The position numbers and the translations under genes are program-made. Positions 53,551 to 62,461 of a DNA stretch of 64,000 bases are shown one piece after another; position 1 is the first letter of the stretch; each line of letters begins with the position of its first letter. Source of the stretch: JAUIET01 sp045106985 (GTDB lineage: Bacteria > Pseudomonadota > Gammaproteobacteria > Pseudomonadales > JAUIET01); NCBI GenBank assembly GCA_045106985.1, contig JBGCFQ010000025.1, forward strand, positions 20,403 to 84,402, read 5' to 3'. Below the pieces are notes generated by a model that searched no databases, was not told the DNA's origin, and worked only from the letters and a program-made list of their open reading frames with translations.

Positions 53551-53949
53551 TTATCCATTTGTTATCAAGCAGTCCATACCTTCTTGCCCCATCATTGGTG
53601 CGACATCGCGGTTAAAGAATATCGGACCAATAACAGGAATCAATTCTTCTTCCGCCCACTTCTCGTACCATAAAGCCATTCCGAACTTGGCTGCGTCCCT
53701 AGGGTACAAGCCAGAAAAGCCATACTTACGCTCAAGGTAGGCACAGATAACAGAGCTTTCACCTAGTTTTACCTTGTTGTCCGCGAACGCGGGCATCGTG
53801 CCACGCGGGTTAATGGCTAGCAGAAGGTCTTTGCCATTCATTGGGGTGATGTCGTTGTCACGTTCTCCTTCTAGTCCCGCCTCAAGAATGTAAAGAAGTG
53901 TTTTACGAACAAAGGGGGAGAGGTTTGAACCCAGTAACATAGCCATCAT
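53551..53949 (-). pseudogene. Glutathione S-transferase, C-terminally truncated
   Basis: 132 residues: the thioredoxin-like N-terminal domain with LLGSNLSPFVRKTLLYILEA and the glutathione-binding GTMPAFADNKVKLGESSVIC, then the start of the helical domain (LWYEKWAEEELIPVIGPIFF). The family normally has about 200 residues; the frame stops soon after, and both other frames also hit stops quickly, so the helical domain is largely missing. Likely a decayed gene, though a short natural form cannot be excluded. Confidence 0.75.
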
Positions 53950-54013
53950 GGAGCTACGCAGAAAAGTGTCTGTGATATAGTAGCATGCTGGTTTTTAAAT
54001 TTTTGGAGGCTCC

Positions 54014-54475
54014 ATGACAACGCATTTTAACTCTCCATCCGAACTTCTTAACGTGGTTCCCGGACAGCAATTAGGTACTACTGAGTGGCTAGAAGTGGAC
54101 CAGAATCGAATAAATCTGTTTGCTGAAGCCACTGGCGATCATCAGTGGATTCACGTTGATCCCGAGAAGGCAAAAGACGGCCCTTTTGGAGCCTGCATTG
54201 CGCATGGCTACTTAACTCTTTCGTTGGTAAGCCTCTTTCTACCGGAAATCTTCGAAGTGGATAACGTGTCGATGGGTGTTAACTACGGCGTTAACAAAGT
54301 TCGTTTCCCATCGGCTGTTTTGGTTGGGTCGCGGTTGCGCGGCATTGGGGAAGTGGTAGAGGTTGAGGAGCTGAAAGGCGGTGCTGCGCAAGTCGTAGTG
54401 CGAGTTACCTTAGAAATAGATGGCAGTGAGCGCCCAGCCTGTGTGGTGGATACCATTAGTCGCTTTGTGCCTTAA
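54014..54475 (+). CDS. MaoC-family dehydratase
   Basis: 153 residues, hot-dog fold. Hydratase motif RINLFAEATGDHQWIHVDPE (catalytic Asp/His), then GPFGACIAHGYLTLSLVS. Hydrates enoyl-CoAs in fatty-acid breakdown or similar. Ribosome site GGAGG. Divergent from the GST fragment. Confidence 0.95.
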   Translation: MTTHFNSPSELLNVVPGQQLGTTEWLEVDQNRINLFAEATGDHQWIHVDPEKAKDGPFGACIAHGYLTLSLVSLFLPEIFEVDNVSMGVNYGVNKVRFPSAVLVGSRLRGIGEVVEVEELKGGAAQVVVRVTLEIDGSERPACVVDTISRFVP

Positions 54476-54545
54476 CTGTTTTGTTGCTTAACTGTTTTGT
54501 TCCTTAACAACGATATGATTTATAGCGAATCAATAGAGACGTTGC

Positions 54546-55379
54546 GTGCTTAATAAGCTGAAGCGTGCTTTCGTTTTGCCATGGCTTGTTCTTTGCGCCT
54601 TCGCGACAGCTTATGGTCTCTGGGAACTGGCGTTTTCACCAGAAAATAGGCTGGCAGCTGTTGGCGTGATACTCGCTACCCTACCGTCGCTTGTCTTTAT
54701 TGCCCGTTTAACAAAAACGCGCGTTGGCCGAGCTAGGGTGTGGTTAAGCGTGGAGCTATTGCTAGCGCTCGGAGGATCATTATTGGCGAGCCTTTACGGT
54801 ATGTTGTTGCATCAAGTCTTTGCAATAGGTGTGGGTTTGCTAGGGCTAACACTGTATGTATTCTGGTACTCTAAACTTGGCAGAACGGCCGGAAGTCATT
54901 TGGCCGTAGGCTCACAGTTACCGCCTGTTCGCGTGCTTAGCATCGATGGTAGACACTACACACCGACCCAAGCCGGCTCGCCTAGCGTGTTGATGTTTGT
55001 GCGTGGTAACTGGTGTCCATTGTGCGTTGCACAAATCAGCGAAATTGCCGACAACTATCGAAAGATTGTGGAGTGCGGCGCAAAAGTATTTATTATTGCT
55101 GCTCAGTCTCAGCAACAAAGTAAGGAATTGGCTGCGCGATTTGATGTACCATTGATTTTTTGTATAGATAAAAACAATGCCGTAGCGCGAGAGCTTGGTT
55201 TAGTGCATGAAGGCGGTTTACCGATGGGAACGAGCGCATATTCTACTGATACTCATTACCCTACTTCAATTGTGACCGATGAAACTGGAAAGATTATTTA
55301 TTCTGATCAAACAAACAATTATCGCGCGCGCCCGGAGCCGCAGTTGTTTTTGGACGCATTGGCTAGCCGAAATACCTGA
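54546..55379 (+). CDS. Membrane-anchored peroxiredoxin-like (AhpC/TSA) protein
   Basis: 277 residues, GTG start. About four membrane helices (residues 10-115) followed by a redoxin domain with VLMFVRGNWCPLCVAQISEI, so a C-x-x-C pair near the position of the peroxidatic Cys. Such proteins reduce peroxides or act as thiol oxidoreductases at the membrane. Stands alone. Confidence 0.85.
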   Translation: MLNKLKRAFVLPWLVLCAFATAYGLWELAFSPENRLAAVGVILATLPSLVFIARLTKTRVGRARVWLSVELLLALGGSLLASLYGMLLHQVFAIGVGLLGLTLYVFWYSKLGRTAGSHLAVGSQLPPVRVLSIDGRHYTPTQAGSPSVLMFVRGNWCPLCVAQISEIADNYRKIVECGAKVFIIAAQSQQQSKELAARFDVPLIFCIDKNNAVARELGLVHEGGLPMGTSAYSTDTHYPTSIVTDETGKIIYSDQTNNYRARPEPQLFLDALASRNT

Positions 55380-55467
55380 GTCTTAAATTTTCTTATTCAT
55401 TTGAATACTGGCTTGCGTGCTAGCTCAACTTTTTAATTTCATTACTCAATCAACACTTTAATAAACT

Positions 55468-56181
55468 ATGAACTATAACGATTTAGACAAGGGAAAGGCC
55501 GATTTTGCAGAAGTGCCTATCCGACCTGCTGCGACGGTGATTCTACTCAGAGACGGCGAAGATGGCTTGGAAACGTTGTTGTTGCGCAGAAATTCCAAAC
55601 TAGCGTTTGCTGCAGGAGCCTGGGTTTTCCCAGGTGGTCGCTTTGAGGATGTTGATTTTGAAGCTGCGGGCCTTGCAGATGAGGATGCCGCAGCACCCTT
55701 CGCGGCGGCGCGCGAAACTCTAGAAGAGACCGGGCTAAACACCGCCCCGGAGAGTTTCGTCTATTACGCGCATTGGACGACGCCTCCTGGTATGCCAAAG
55801 CGTTACGCAACCTGGTTTTACATGAGCGAATTGCACGGTGATGCATCGGTAGAGATTGACGGTTCCGAGATTCACGATCACATTTGGACGACGCCGGCGA
55901 ATGCGCTAGCGAAGCACGCGGCTTTGGAAATTGAAATCATGCCGCCTACATTTGTGTGCCTGGACGAGCTGCAACGCCACAACACAGTTAATAGCGCCCT
56001 AGAGTATTTTAAAAATCGAAACGTTATATTCTACGCGCCGCGGTTCTCTAAGCTAGATGGCGTTACTGTGGCGCTGTATGAGGGCGATGCTGGCTACACT
56101 GACAGAGATGCCACTCAATCTGGCGCTAAACACAGATGCCTGATGGACCCTGGCAACTGGAGTTACGAACGCACAGAGTAA
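55468..56181 (+). CDS. NUDIX hydrolase
   Basis: 237 residues. Nudix box in a long form: AGAWVFPGGRFEDVDFEAAG and, after an insert, FAAARETLEETGLNTAPESF. The REtLEEtGL part carries the metal-binding Glu residues. Hydrolyses a nucleoside-diphosphate-X compound, possibly acyl-CoA because of the insert. Convergent with the wax synthase gene. Confidence 0.88.
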   Translation: MNYNDLDKGKADFAEVPIRPAATVILLRDGEDGLETLLLRRNSKLAFAAGAWVFPGGRFEDVDFEAAGLADEDAAAPFAAARETLEETGLNTAPESFVYYAHWTTPPGMPKRYATWFYMSELHGDASVEIDGSEIHDHIWTTPANALAKHAALEIEIMPPTFVCLDELQRHNTVNSALEYFKNRNVIFYAPRFSKLDGVTVALYEGDAGYTDRDATQSGAKHRCLMDPGNWSYERTE

Positions 56182-56185
56182 GCAT

Positions 56186-57931
56186 TTAGTGCACGGTGGT
56201 AGGCTTAGCTTGCCGTTTTCGGCTGCTGCTGGTGGTACGCTTGGCCGACGCAGGAATCTTTATACTGCGTAGTGATCGAGCGGGCTTTTTGCCACTAGCC
56301 TTTTTAACTGGACTTTTAGCCGCTTCTTTCACCAATTTCGTTACTGCTTTTTTCTTGCCAGGCTTTTTCCTAACCACTTTTTTGTCTGCCTTATTTTCAG
56401 CGGCTGCCTTCAGCTTTGTAGCTTTTTGTACAGGTTTTTTCGAGTCAGAAATACTTGCCTTCTGATTCTTGTGCTTTGCTGAATTGGCTTCTTCCACCGT
56501 TTCGGAGGGTGCATGACCAATGGCGGCCTCGTAAGTTTCTATGAACGATTTTTGGAGGCAGCTAATGTACGCGTCAGGATCTGGAATTGAATCTCTGTCA
56601 CCAAGAATGGTGATTGTAACCAGGCCATTGCAGCTAAAGATGGTATGGAACAAGCCGCACCCTGGCGTTAGTAGTCCCAAACCGTGGTAACGGACCATCT
56701 CCGCGCCAGCGCAATACATGGGGAAATTAGGTCCCGGCACATTGGTAATGACGGTGCTGGTATTCATCGGCAGGAAGCGGCTTAGCTGGTTCTTGGACCA
56801 GATGGATGCCGCGGTTTTGGATACTAGCGGCGAGAAAAACCCGGCAAGCCGCATTGCTTCAACCAAAGGACTATCTTCAGCGGCGACTTTTGCTTCTTTA
56901 GTGCTCGCGCTTACAGCGCTTATACGTGCGATCGGGTCCTCGACGTTGGTGTGAAGCTCGGCAAACATTGAACCCACCTGATTGTTCTCATCATTTGCAG
57001 TACGGCGAGTTCGCATATTCAAGGGAATAGAGGCGGCCAAAGATTCTTGTGGTAGCTCGTCATGGAGAGTCAGATAATGGCGCAGTGCACCACCAATAAT
57101 TGATAGGGCAACGTCATTTATTGTTGAACCGGTGGCGTTCTTGATTTGTTTAACCTGATCTAAGTTTATCGTGGTGGCATCGGCTACCCGGTGCGGGCCT
57201 ACTTTTCTGTTGAATCGTGTTTTCGGAGCAGCTAAATCTGGCGCATTTACCTCGTCGCGTGAAACAGCCAGGCCATATTTTGCAAGTTCAACGGCTGTTC
57301 CACCGATACTGCGCAACATGCCAAGCGAGCCCGTTGTGCGATTAATTAGCGCGCGGGCCAAAAGTTCCTGCTTTGACGGTTGTCGATCAAAAATTATGGC
57401 ATTTGGTGCAGGGTCTGGATTAGCCGCGGGTGTGGGTTCCAGATCGTGCAAAGCCGACATAAAGGATGCACCGCCAGCGCCATCCACCAGTGAATGATGC
57501 ATCTTTGTATACATTGCAAAAGCGCCTTCAGGCAGACCGGGTATGTTGTCCAGCCCCTCGATTATATAGGCTTCCCACAATGGTCGAGACATATCGAGTG
57601 AGCGTGAATGCAGGCGCGCAGCTTGAATCCATAACTGCCTCCAATCTCCTGGTTTAGGCAGCGAAATATGCCGAATATGAAATTCAACATCAAAGTTCTT
57701 ATCTTCAACCCAATAGGGTCTGTCAATATCGCCAGGAACCTGCACTAAGCGTGTTCGGAACATTGGTAAGCGATTCAGTCGTTGCTCAAAACTGGCCAGT
57801 ACATCTTTGAATCGCACAAAACCAGCTTCTGAGGTCGATGGGTCGTAGATTCCCAAACCGCCGATATGCTGCGGTGTTGAACTGTTTTCAAGATTGATGA
57901 AAGCGGAATCAAGCGTTCCGAGTTGCTTCAT
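56186..57931 (-). CDS. Wax ester synthase/diacylglycerol acyltransferase with lysine-rich tail
   Basis: 581 residues from ATG 57929-57931 (AAGGAAC upstream). Makes wax esters or triacylglycerol from acyl-CoA. Active-site HHSLVDG at residues 145-151, SIPLNMRTRRT, and late NVPGPNFPMYCAGAEM are typical. Unusually, residues about 484-581 form a Lys/Ala/Pro/Ser tail (KKAVTKLVKEAAKSPVKKAS) like histone H1 or PhaF. It may bind DNA or lipid inclusions. Convergent with the NUDIX gene. Confidence 0.92.
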   Translation of the reverse strand: MKQLGTLDSAFINLENSSTPQHIGGLGIYDPSTSEAGFVRFKDVLASFEQRLNRLPMFRTRLVQVPGDIDRPYWVEDKNFDVEFHIRHISLPKPGDWRQLWIQAARLHSRSLDMSRPLWEAYIIEGLDNIPGLPEGAFAMYTKMHHSLVDGAGGASFMSALHDLEPTPAANPDPAPNAIIFDRQPSKQELLARALINRTTGSLGMLRSIGGTAVELAKYGLAVSRDEVNAPDLAAPKTRFNRKVGPHRVADATTINLDQVKQIKNATGSTINDVALSIIGGALRHYLTLHDELPQESLAASIPLNMRTRRTANDENNQVGSMFAELHTNVEDPIARISAVSASTKEAKVAAEDSPLVEAMRLAGFFSPLVSKTAASIWSKNQLSRFLPMNTSTVITNVPGPNFPMYCAGAEMVRYHGLGLLTPGCGLFHTIFSCNGLVTITILGDRDSIPDPDAYISCLQKSFIETYEAAIGHAPSETVEEANSAKHKNQKASISDSKKPVQKATKLKAAAENKADKKVVRKKPGKKKAVTKLVKEAAKSPVKKASGKKPARSLRSIKIPASAKRTTSSSRKRQAKPTTVH

Positions 57932-58071
57932 TCTAGTTCCTTGCGATGAGCGTGAAGGTATATGTTGCGTGGACTCAATAATAGCATATTGCCCCGGCTG
58001 TTCGAAGGCTCGTAAAGCATAGAGAACAATGGGGGGTAAGCAGAGCGCGCCGAGTTTTATGAATCTAAAGA

Positions 58072-58096
58072 CAAAAAAATCCCTGCCGAAGCAGGG
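58072..58096 (-). terminator. Rho-independent terminator
   Basis: Minus strand: CCCTGC-TTCG-GCAGGG followed by ATTTTTTTG. A perfect 6-bp GC stem, tetraloop and seven T, placed just after the small CTERM-like gene and before the wax synthase, so the two are probably separate transcripts. Confidence 0.9.
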
Positions 58097-58133
58097 CAAG
58101 AACCAACTGGGTCCCAAGCCAAAGCTTGAGGAA

Positions 58134-58454
58134 TTAGTCGCGCACTTTGCGCCTTGTGACACCAAGAGCAATTAACCCCAGTGCCAGCAACGCCAAAATG
58201 CCAGCGTCTGGGGAGGAGTTGTTAGGCTCGGCAGCAGCTGCGGTTGCAGTTGAGTGATTTTTCTGTAGCTGCTGGTCGGAAGTTTGTGAGGCCTCTTGTG
58301 TGCCTATCGCTTGAGCGGGTGCCGCTAGCATGGATGTTGCCGCTATCGCAGATGGGGCCGTGATTGTTAGCATCGCAATTACAAATAAACCGGGCACACC
58401 GCGGCATGAGCCGAGGTTTCGAATTTTTGTCGCTTGCGTTGAGGCGTTCATCAC
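58134..58454 (-). CDS. Small exported protein with PEP-CTERM-like anchor
   Basis: 106 residues with a signal peptide (VPGLFVIAMLTITAPSAIA), a low-complexity Gln/Thr/Ala/Ser region and a C-terminal SSPDAGILALLALGLIALG then VTRRKVRD: short motif, hydrophobic helix, basic end, the form of exosortase or related sorting signals. The usual PEP triplet is replaced by PDAG. No exosortase was seen in this window. Terminator follows. Confidence 0.7.
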   Translation of the reverse strand: MMNASTQATKIRNLGSCRGVPGLFVIAMLTITAPSAIAATSMLAAPAQAIGTQEASQTSDQQLQKNHSTATAAAAEPNNSSPDAGILALLALGLIALGVTRRKVRD

Positions 58455-58898
58455 ATACCCATAATTGATTAGTTATTAACCAATAAGCATCTGGCGTGCC
58501 AACTTTGCTAAGTCTTTGAATTTAAGGGGCTTGTTGTGATCAATAAAGGATCAAATATTGTGGAGTGTTAACTATCTCGACACTAAGTAGTTGATATTTA
58601 TACCGTTTATCTATCTTCTGACGCGGCGTTTATCTGAGAGTTGAGCTCAGCGGCGGCGGCTTTCTTGCGGCCGGGGAACATGTATAGAAAGAAAGCGTTT
58701 AACGTCTTTAAGCAGCAAGCGTGTTGTCAACAAAGTTGAGCATTCGGGCAGGCTCAGCTTGAAGGTCTTCTGGTGTAGAAAACCTCGAGCTTCTGTATTA
58801 TCGCTCCTGCAGGTTTTTTCATCGTGGTTTAGCTTAGGTGCCTTTAGTCTCGAGCGCCTTTTTCTCTATTACCTTTTTTGCCTGCAGCCAGCGACCTA
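58455..58898. other. Intergenic region with possible gene debris
   Basis: 444 nt with no complete gene. On the minus strand two short frames look like the ends of lost genes: one ending FFLYMFPGRKKAAAAELNSQ then INAASEDR (stop at 58607), and one ending TPEDLQAEPARMLNFVDNTL then AA (stop near 58712-58714). Neither is recognised. Confidence 0.35.
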
Positions 58899-59312
58899 TC
58901 ATTGTGCCCATATTGGCTGGGTTATAGGCGTCTTCTTCGTACACTTGAACATCCCATTACCACCGTAGTGAAGTATCGTGATGTTTGGCTCTTCATAGAT
59001 TTCGCCGTCACCTAGATCCTCCATTCGATTCCTCACTTCACAATAGACCCAACCGCGATCAGCACCAATTGAATACCAGGCCATTGGAAAGGCCTTCATA
59101 TGCCAAAACGTATAGGGTTTCATGGTCTCGGTTATCCAATTGAGTATGCGATCACGCCCCCGCATTTTCCCATAATGGTGTTCTACATAAGCGCAGTCTT
59201 CGGTGAAGCAGTTCGCCCATTCTGTCCAATCGCAAGTCTTAGCAGCAGTTAGTGCAGCTGCTTGAAACTTGTCGAAGGCTGCCTCAATTTCTTCTTTTGA
59301 CCAACGACCCAC
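58899..59312 (-). CDS. SnoaL-like / NTF2-fold protein
   Basis: 137 residues, compact cone-like NTF2 fold: AAFDKFQAAALTAAKTCDWT, WANCFTEDCAYVEHHYGKMR and GDGEIYEEPNITILHYGGNG. Such proteins include polyketide cyclases, hydratases and ketosteroid isomerases; the substrate is unknown. Divergent from the VanZ-like gene. Confidence 0.82.
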   Translation of the reverse strand: MGRWSKEEIEAAFDKFQAAALTAAKTCDWTEWANCFTEDCAYVEHHYGKMRGRDRILNWITETMKPYTFWHMKAFPMAWYSIGADRGWVYCEVRNRMEDLGDGEIYEEPNITILHYGGNGMFKCTKKTPITQPIWAQ

Positions 59313-59382
59313 AATACTTCCCCTGCGTTTAGTATTTGAGTCTGTTAATCTATTTAGACTTTTGTCAGGACAACACTACTTA

Positions 59383-59772
59383 ATGGTTACACGACTACTT
59401 GGCGGAGTGCCGCTTCCGCCCGCTGCATTACTTGTTTGCCGTATACTATTTTTTTGCTGGATAGCCTTCGTTGTTTATGCCAGTTTAACGCCAGTCGACT
59501 TTGATTCCGTTGATTTTCCCCATGTAGACAAACTGATGCATTTTGCGATTCACGGTTTTAATGTGCTGTTCGTTGCAATTGTATTTCCTTCGGCGCGCTT
59601 ATATATTTATGGCTTGTTGTTTGTATTTTTACTCGGACCAACAATTGAACTGTTGCAGAGTTTAACGCCGGATCGTTCCGCTTCATTAGCTGACCAAGTC
59701 GCGAATACCTTAGGATTTTTCGTTGCTTTCTTGTTGGTGCGTTTTTACAGAAGACAAGTGGAAACTAGCTAA
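59383..59772 (+). CDS. VanZ-family membrane protein
   Basis: 129 residues from ATG 59383; a longer reading from 59269 lies over the SnoaL gene and is unlikely. Four membrane helices, with FPHVDKLMHFAIHGFNVLFV and LLGPTIELLQSLTPDRSASL then ADQVANTLGFFVAFLLV, the VanZ signature (conserved His and D-x-x-x-N). Function unknown; the family lies near cell-envelope genes. Convergent with the glycosyltransferase gene. Confidence 0.88.
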   Translation: MVTRLLGGVPLPPAALLVCRILFFCWIAFVVYASLTPVDFDSVDFPHVDKLMHFAIHGFNVLFVAIVFPSARLYIYGLLFVFLLGPTIELLQSLTPDRSASLADQVANTLGFFVAFLLVRFYRRQVETS

Positions 59773-62167
59773 CGAGTTTACTAACTTCGGCTTCCAGCTC
59801 GGTCATTGGATTTAATTTGGTGACGCGTTGCGCCAGAAAGCGCTCGGCGCGCTGCAGAATGGGTATTTGATCAACCTGGCAGCTTTTGACAAAACCAGTC
59901 CAATCGTCGGCACTGCGAAGTAAATCCAGGCCAGCATAAAGCTCCAGACCTTGCATTTCATGAGCAACCACAGCGATAGGTACTTTGGCGATGGCCGCAT
60001 CTACAGCAATGGTAGAGGGTGTTGTTATAACGGCGTCCACCAGGCCCGCTAACTGAGTGCCTGAAAGCTGGCATAGAAAATCATCTTTGTCATCGATAGT
60101 AACAACATTACCAGGCAAGCAACTGGTTTCGCGGTTGCTTAAGCTGAACCAGCGACCGGCAGGATGTGGTTTAACGAGAAAGCAACAATCCAAATTTCGT
60201 CGCGCTGTATGAATCAGATTCTGAATGAATGCGATGCGATAGGATTCGCTGTAGCGCTCCCAGTGTAGGTTTTCAAAAACCCCAACAACTTTATTGTGAT
60301 GGAGCTTTTGGCGCAGCTCGATAGAAGGCATTTGTCGATCGAGAGAACGAAACATTCCCATTGGTAGGCACTTTCGCAGTGTGTCCTGGCATAACTTTGC
60401 ATGGCTGGGGTCAATGTCGCCCCACACAATGATTTTTTCTGAGGCGAAACGAACAGATTTGTTTTCGCCAAAGTAGGTCAGTCCTTCATTTTCTAATCCG
60501 TGCTGAAAGGTAACGGCGGTGATGCCCGCTTTTCTAGCTTGACGCGCAATATGGTGAGCTACTTTGTGTGGCCCAAGATTAGTTTCTGAAGCAGTGAACA
60601 CTAAACTGGCAGCAATTACGGGGTCTGGTGTGCCGGAAAGTATGTCCTGACGTTCCATCACCGTAGGAACAATTCCGCAGTCGGCGAAAAAATCGTGTAG
60701 TGGGCTACTTTGAGCCATCAGCCATTTCGATACAAGAATGCGAACCCGCCAATTGTCCCTTCCAATAAAATGCTCCATTACCGGTCTCAATACTTCAAGG
60801 TCCTGAAGCAAATCCAGAGCAAACAGCAAACAAGGCCGCTGTCTAGGATCTTTTGCTTTGATATCGCTTAGTACCAACGCCATTTGTTCGCCAACACGTT
60901 GCTTGGAGAAATGTTGATCTAGCACAGTTTGCGCCTTATCCAGATCTTCCTGGCCCTTATCCTGAACCAAGTATCGTCGCAAGCCTTGGTAAGGGTCCTC
61001 ACAGGCAACGCAGTCACGCAGTAACTCCAGTGCAGCGAAGTCTTCAGCCACCACCGGAACGCCCTGCGAAAGAGCAAGAACAACACGGTTCGCCGACTTG
61101 GTTCTGGAAAAGCTGTCGTTTGAATTAGGAATGATTACTACATCGGCTGATTGCAAGTGTTCAAATACTCCGACAGGGTCCCACTCTGCGTACCTGCTAG
61201 GGATAGGTAAGCGTCGGACGTATTCGTTGAACTTACCTTCGTTATTGCTAACAACCAAAAGCTCGATGGGCGTTTGGGCGTGTATGCGGCCCAATGCATT
61301 AGCAAACCGTAGAATAGTGGCGATGCCATAATCGCCGTGCGAATGACCTGCATTACCAAACCAGAGTACGGTCTTGCGCGGTACATCGGCCGCAAGAGGC
61401 ATGCTTTTCTGAGAGAGGTTGGGCCGACTTGGCCTTGAGTAATCATTGAGCTTGTCAAGACGCAGTGCTTGCTTCAAAGACTTGTATCGATTTCGAAACG
61501 CCGCTCGATTGGCGGTTAAGTCATTGTTAATGGCCTGTCGCGTGGTTTGAAGCACACGATTTTTTAGCTTATCCAGCGACTCTGGCAACGTTGGCAAGTG
61601 TGAGCGGCCAAAGTCTAGCTTAGATGCGCTGTTGATTACCTGCAGATTATCGGAGATTGATACAGACCCGTTGACTACTTGAGCGTTATTCTTATCTTGG
61701 TTAAGTAAGCGGAGCAGTCTTCTTACATCTGCTTCGCGTTCTACGCAGTCGGGTATTACGTTTAGCGGTGGTGCATTTCCGGCCAATTGTTGACGAACAA
61801 TTTCTCCCAAAGCTTGGGTTGGAACAATAATACAGTCAGAAAACTCAGCCATCGAACGGAAGCAGGCCACAGTGAGTAAGCCGTTTGTGCCGCCAAGATA
61901 GCCGGGCACAAAAATATTGTCACAGAGGTCCAGTACAATTGGAATGTCGTGCTTGCGGGCTTCCCAAGCTAGCTCCAGAGACTTTTGAGTAAAAGCTTTG
62001 GTGAAAATAATGCCATCAGTACCGGCATCAAGCGGCACAGAAGAAGCGTCATCTGTAATTAAGCAGGGGTACTGCTCGGCAATTGCAAGGCTAGGCCATA
62101 CGCTGCGGTAGCGAAAGCTTGCTAGGCGCGGTTCCACCGCATTTACGAAATTAACCCACATTTCCAA
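59765..62167 (-). CDS. Two-module glycosyltransferase-like protein
   Basis: 800 residues. The N-terminal half (about 1-420) resembles GT4-type transferases: IPIVLDLCDNIFVPGYLGGT, VLWFGNAGHSHGDYGIATIL and ALSQGVPVVAEDFAALELL. The C-terminal half (about 450-800) has VTFQHGLENEGLTYFGENKS, CCFLVKPHPAGRWFSLSNRE and VDAVITTPSTIAVDAAIAKV, like the GT-B fold of polysaccharide or CDP-glycerol transferases. It may build part of an envelope polymer. No other glycan genes lie beside it except the beta-helix protein across the divergent gap. Confidence 0.75.
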   Translation of the reverse strand: MEMWVNFVNAVEPRLASFRYRSVWPSLAIAEQYPCLITDDASSVPLDAGTDGIIFTKAFTQKSLELAWEARKHDIPIVLDLCDNIFVPGYLGGTNGLLTVACFRSMAEFSDCIIVPTQALGEIVRQQLAGNAPPLNVIPDCVEREADVRRLLRLLNQDKNNAQVVNGSVSISDNLQVINSASKLDFGRSHLPTLPESLDKLKNRVLQTTRQAINNDLTANRAAFRNRYKSLKQALRLDKLNDYSRPSRPNLSQKSMPLAADVPRKTVLWFGNAGHSHGDYGIATILRFANALGRIHAQTPIELLVVSNNEGKFNEYVRRLPIPSRYAEWDPVGVFEHLQSADVVIIPNSNDSFSRTKSANRVVLALSQGVPVVAEDFAALELLRDCVACEDPYQGLRRYLVQDKGQEDLDKAQTVLDQHFSKQRVGEQMALVLSDIKAKDPRQRPCLLFALDLLQDLEVLRPVMEHFIGRDNWRVRILVSKWLMAQSSPLHDFFADCGIVPTVMERQDILSGTPDPVIAASLVFTASETNLGPHKVAHHIARQARKAGITAVTFQHGLENEGLTYFGENKSVRFASEKIIVWGDIDPSHAKLCQDTLRKCLPMGMFRSLDRQMPSIELRQKLHHNKVVGVFENLHWERYSESYRIAFIQNLIHTARRNLDCCFLVKPHPAGRWFSLSNRETSCLPGNVVTIDDKDDFLCQLSGTQLAGLVDAVITTPSTIAVDAAIAKVPIAVVAHEMQGLELYAGLDLLRSADDWTGFVKSCQVDQIPILQRAERFLAQRVTKLNPMTELEAEVSKLVS

Positions 62168-62461
62168 GCACCATCCATATGCTTATTTGCTTTCTGTCAG
62201 AAGGACATTCCGACAAAGCTTGTTACAAATATTAGCCTACTTTAACCATTTTCCAAGACGAACGGCAGTTATTGTTCACTTTATCGCTAGTTCAAATTTT
62301 CACCCTCGCTAAACCGTCTGTCTGATTAGCGTACATTGGAGACCACGCATCGGTTAATAAATAGACACTTGTAGCGTGCTTTGTTAACTTGTTCTCACTC
62401 TTAGTAAACCTAACTCTTGATCAATTGTTAGGCGTTAATCTCCAAATTCTTCTTACAGAAC
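62168..62461. other. Divergent intergenic region, about 294 nt
   Basis: AT-rich gap between the divergent glycosyltransferase and beta-helix genes. It should hold promoters of both; no clear boxes or repeats were found. Confidence 0.4.

Noticed and set aside
59191..59390. Longer VanZ reading starting at 59269
   Set aside because: It would overlap the SnoaL-like gene and prepend residues unlike the family.
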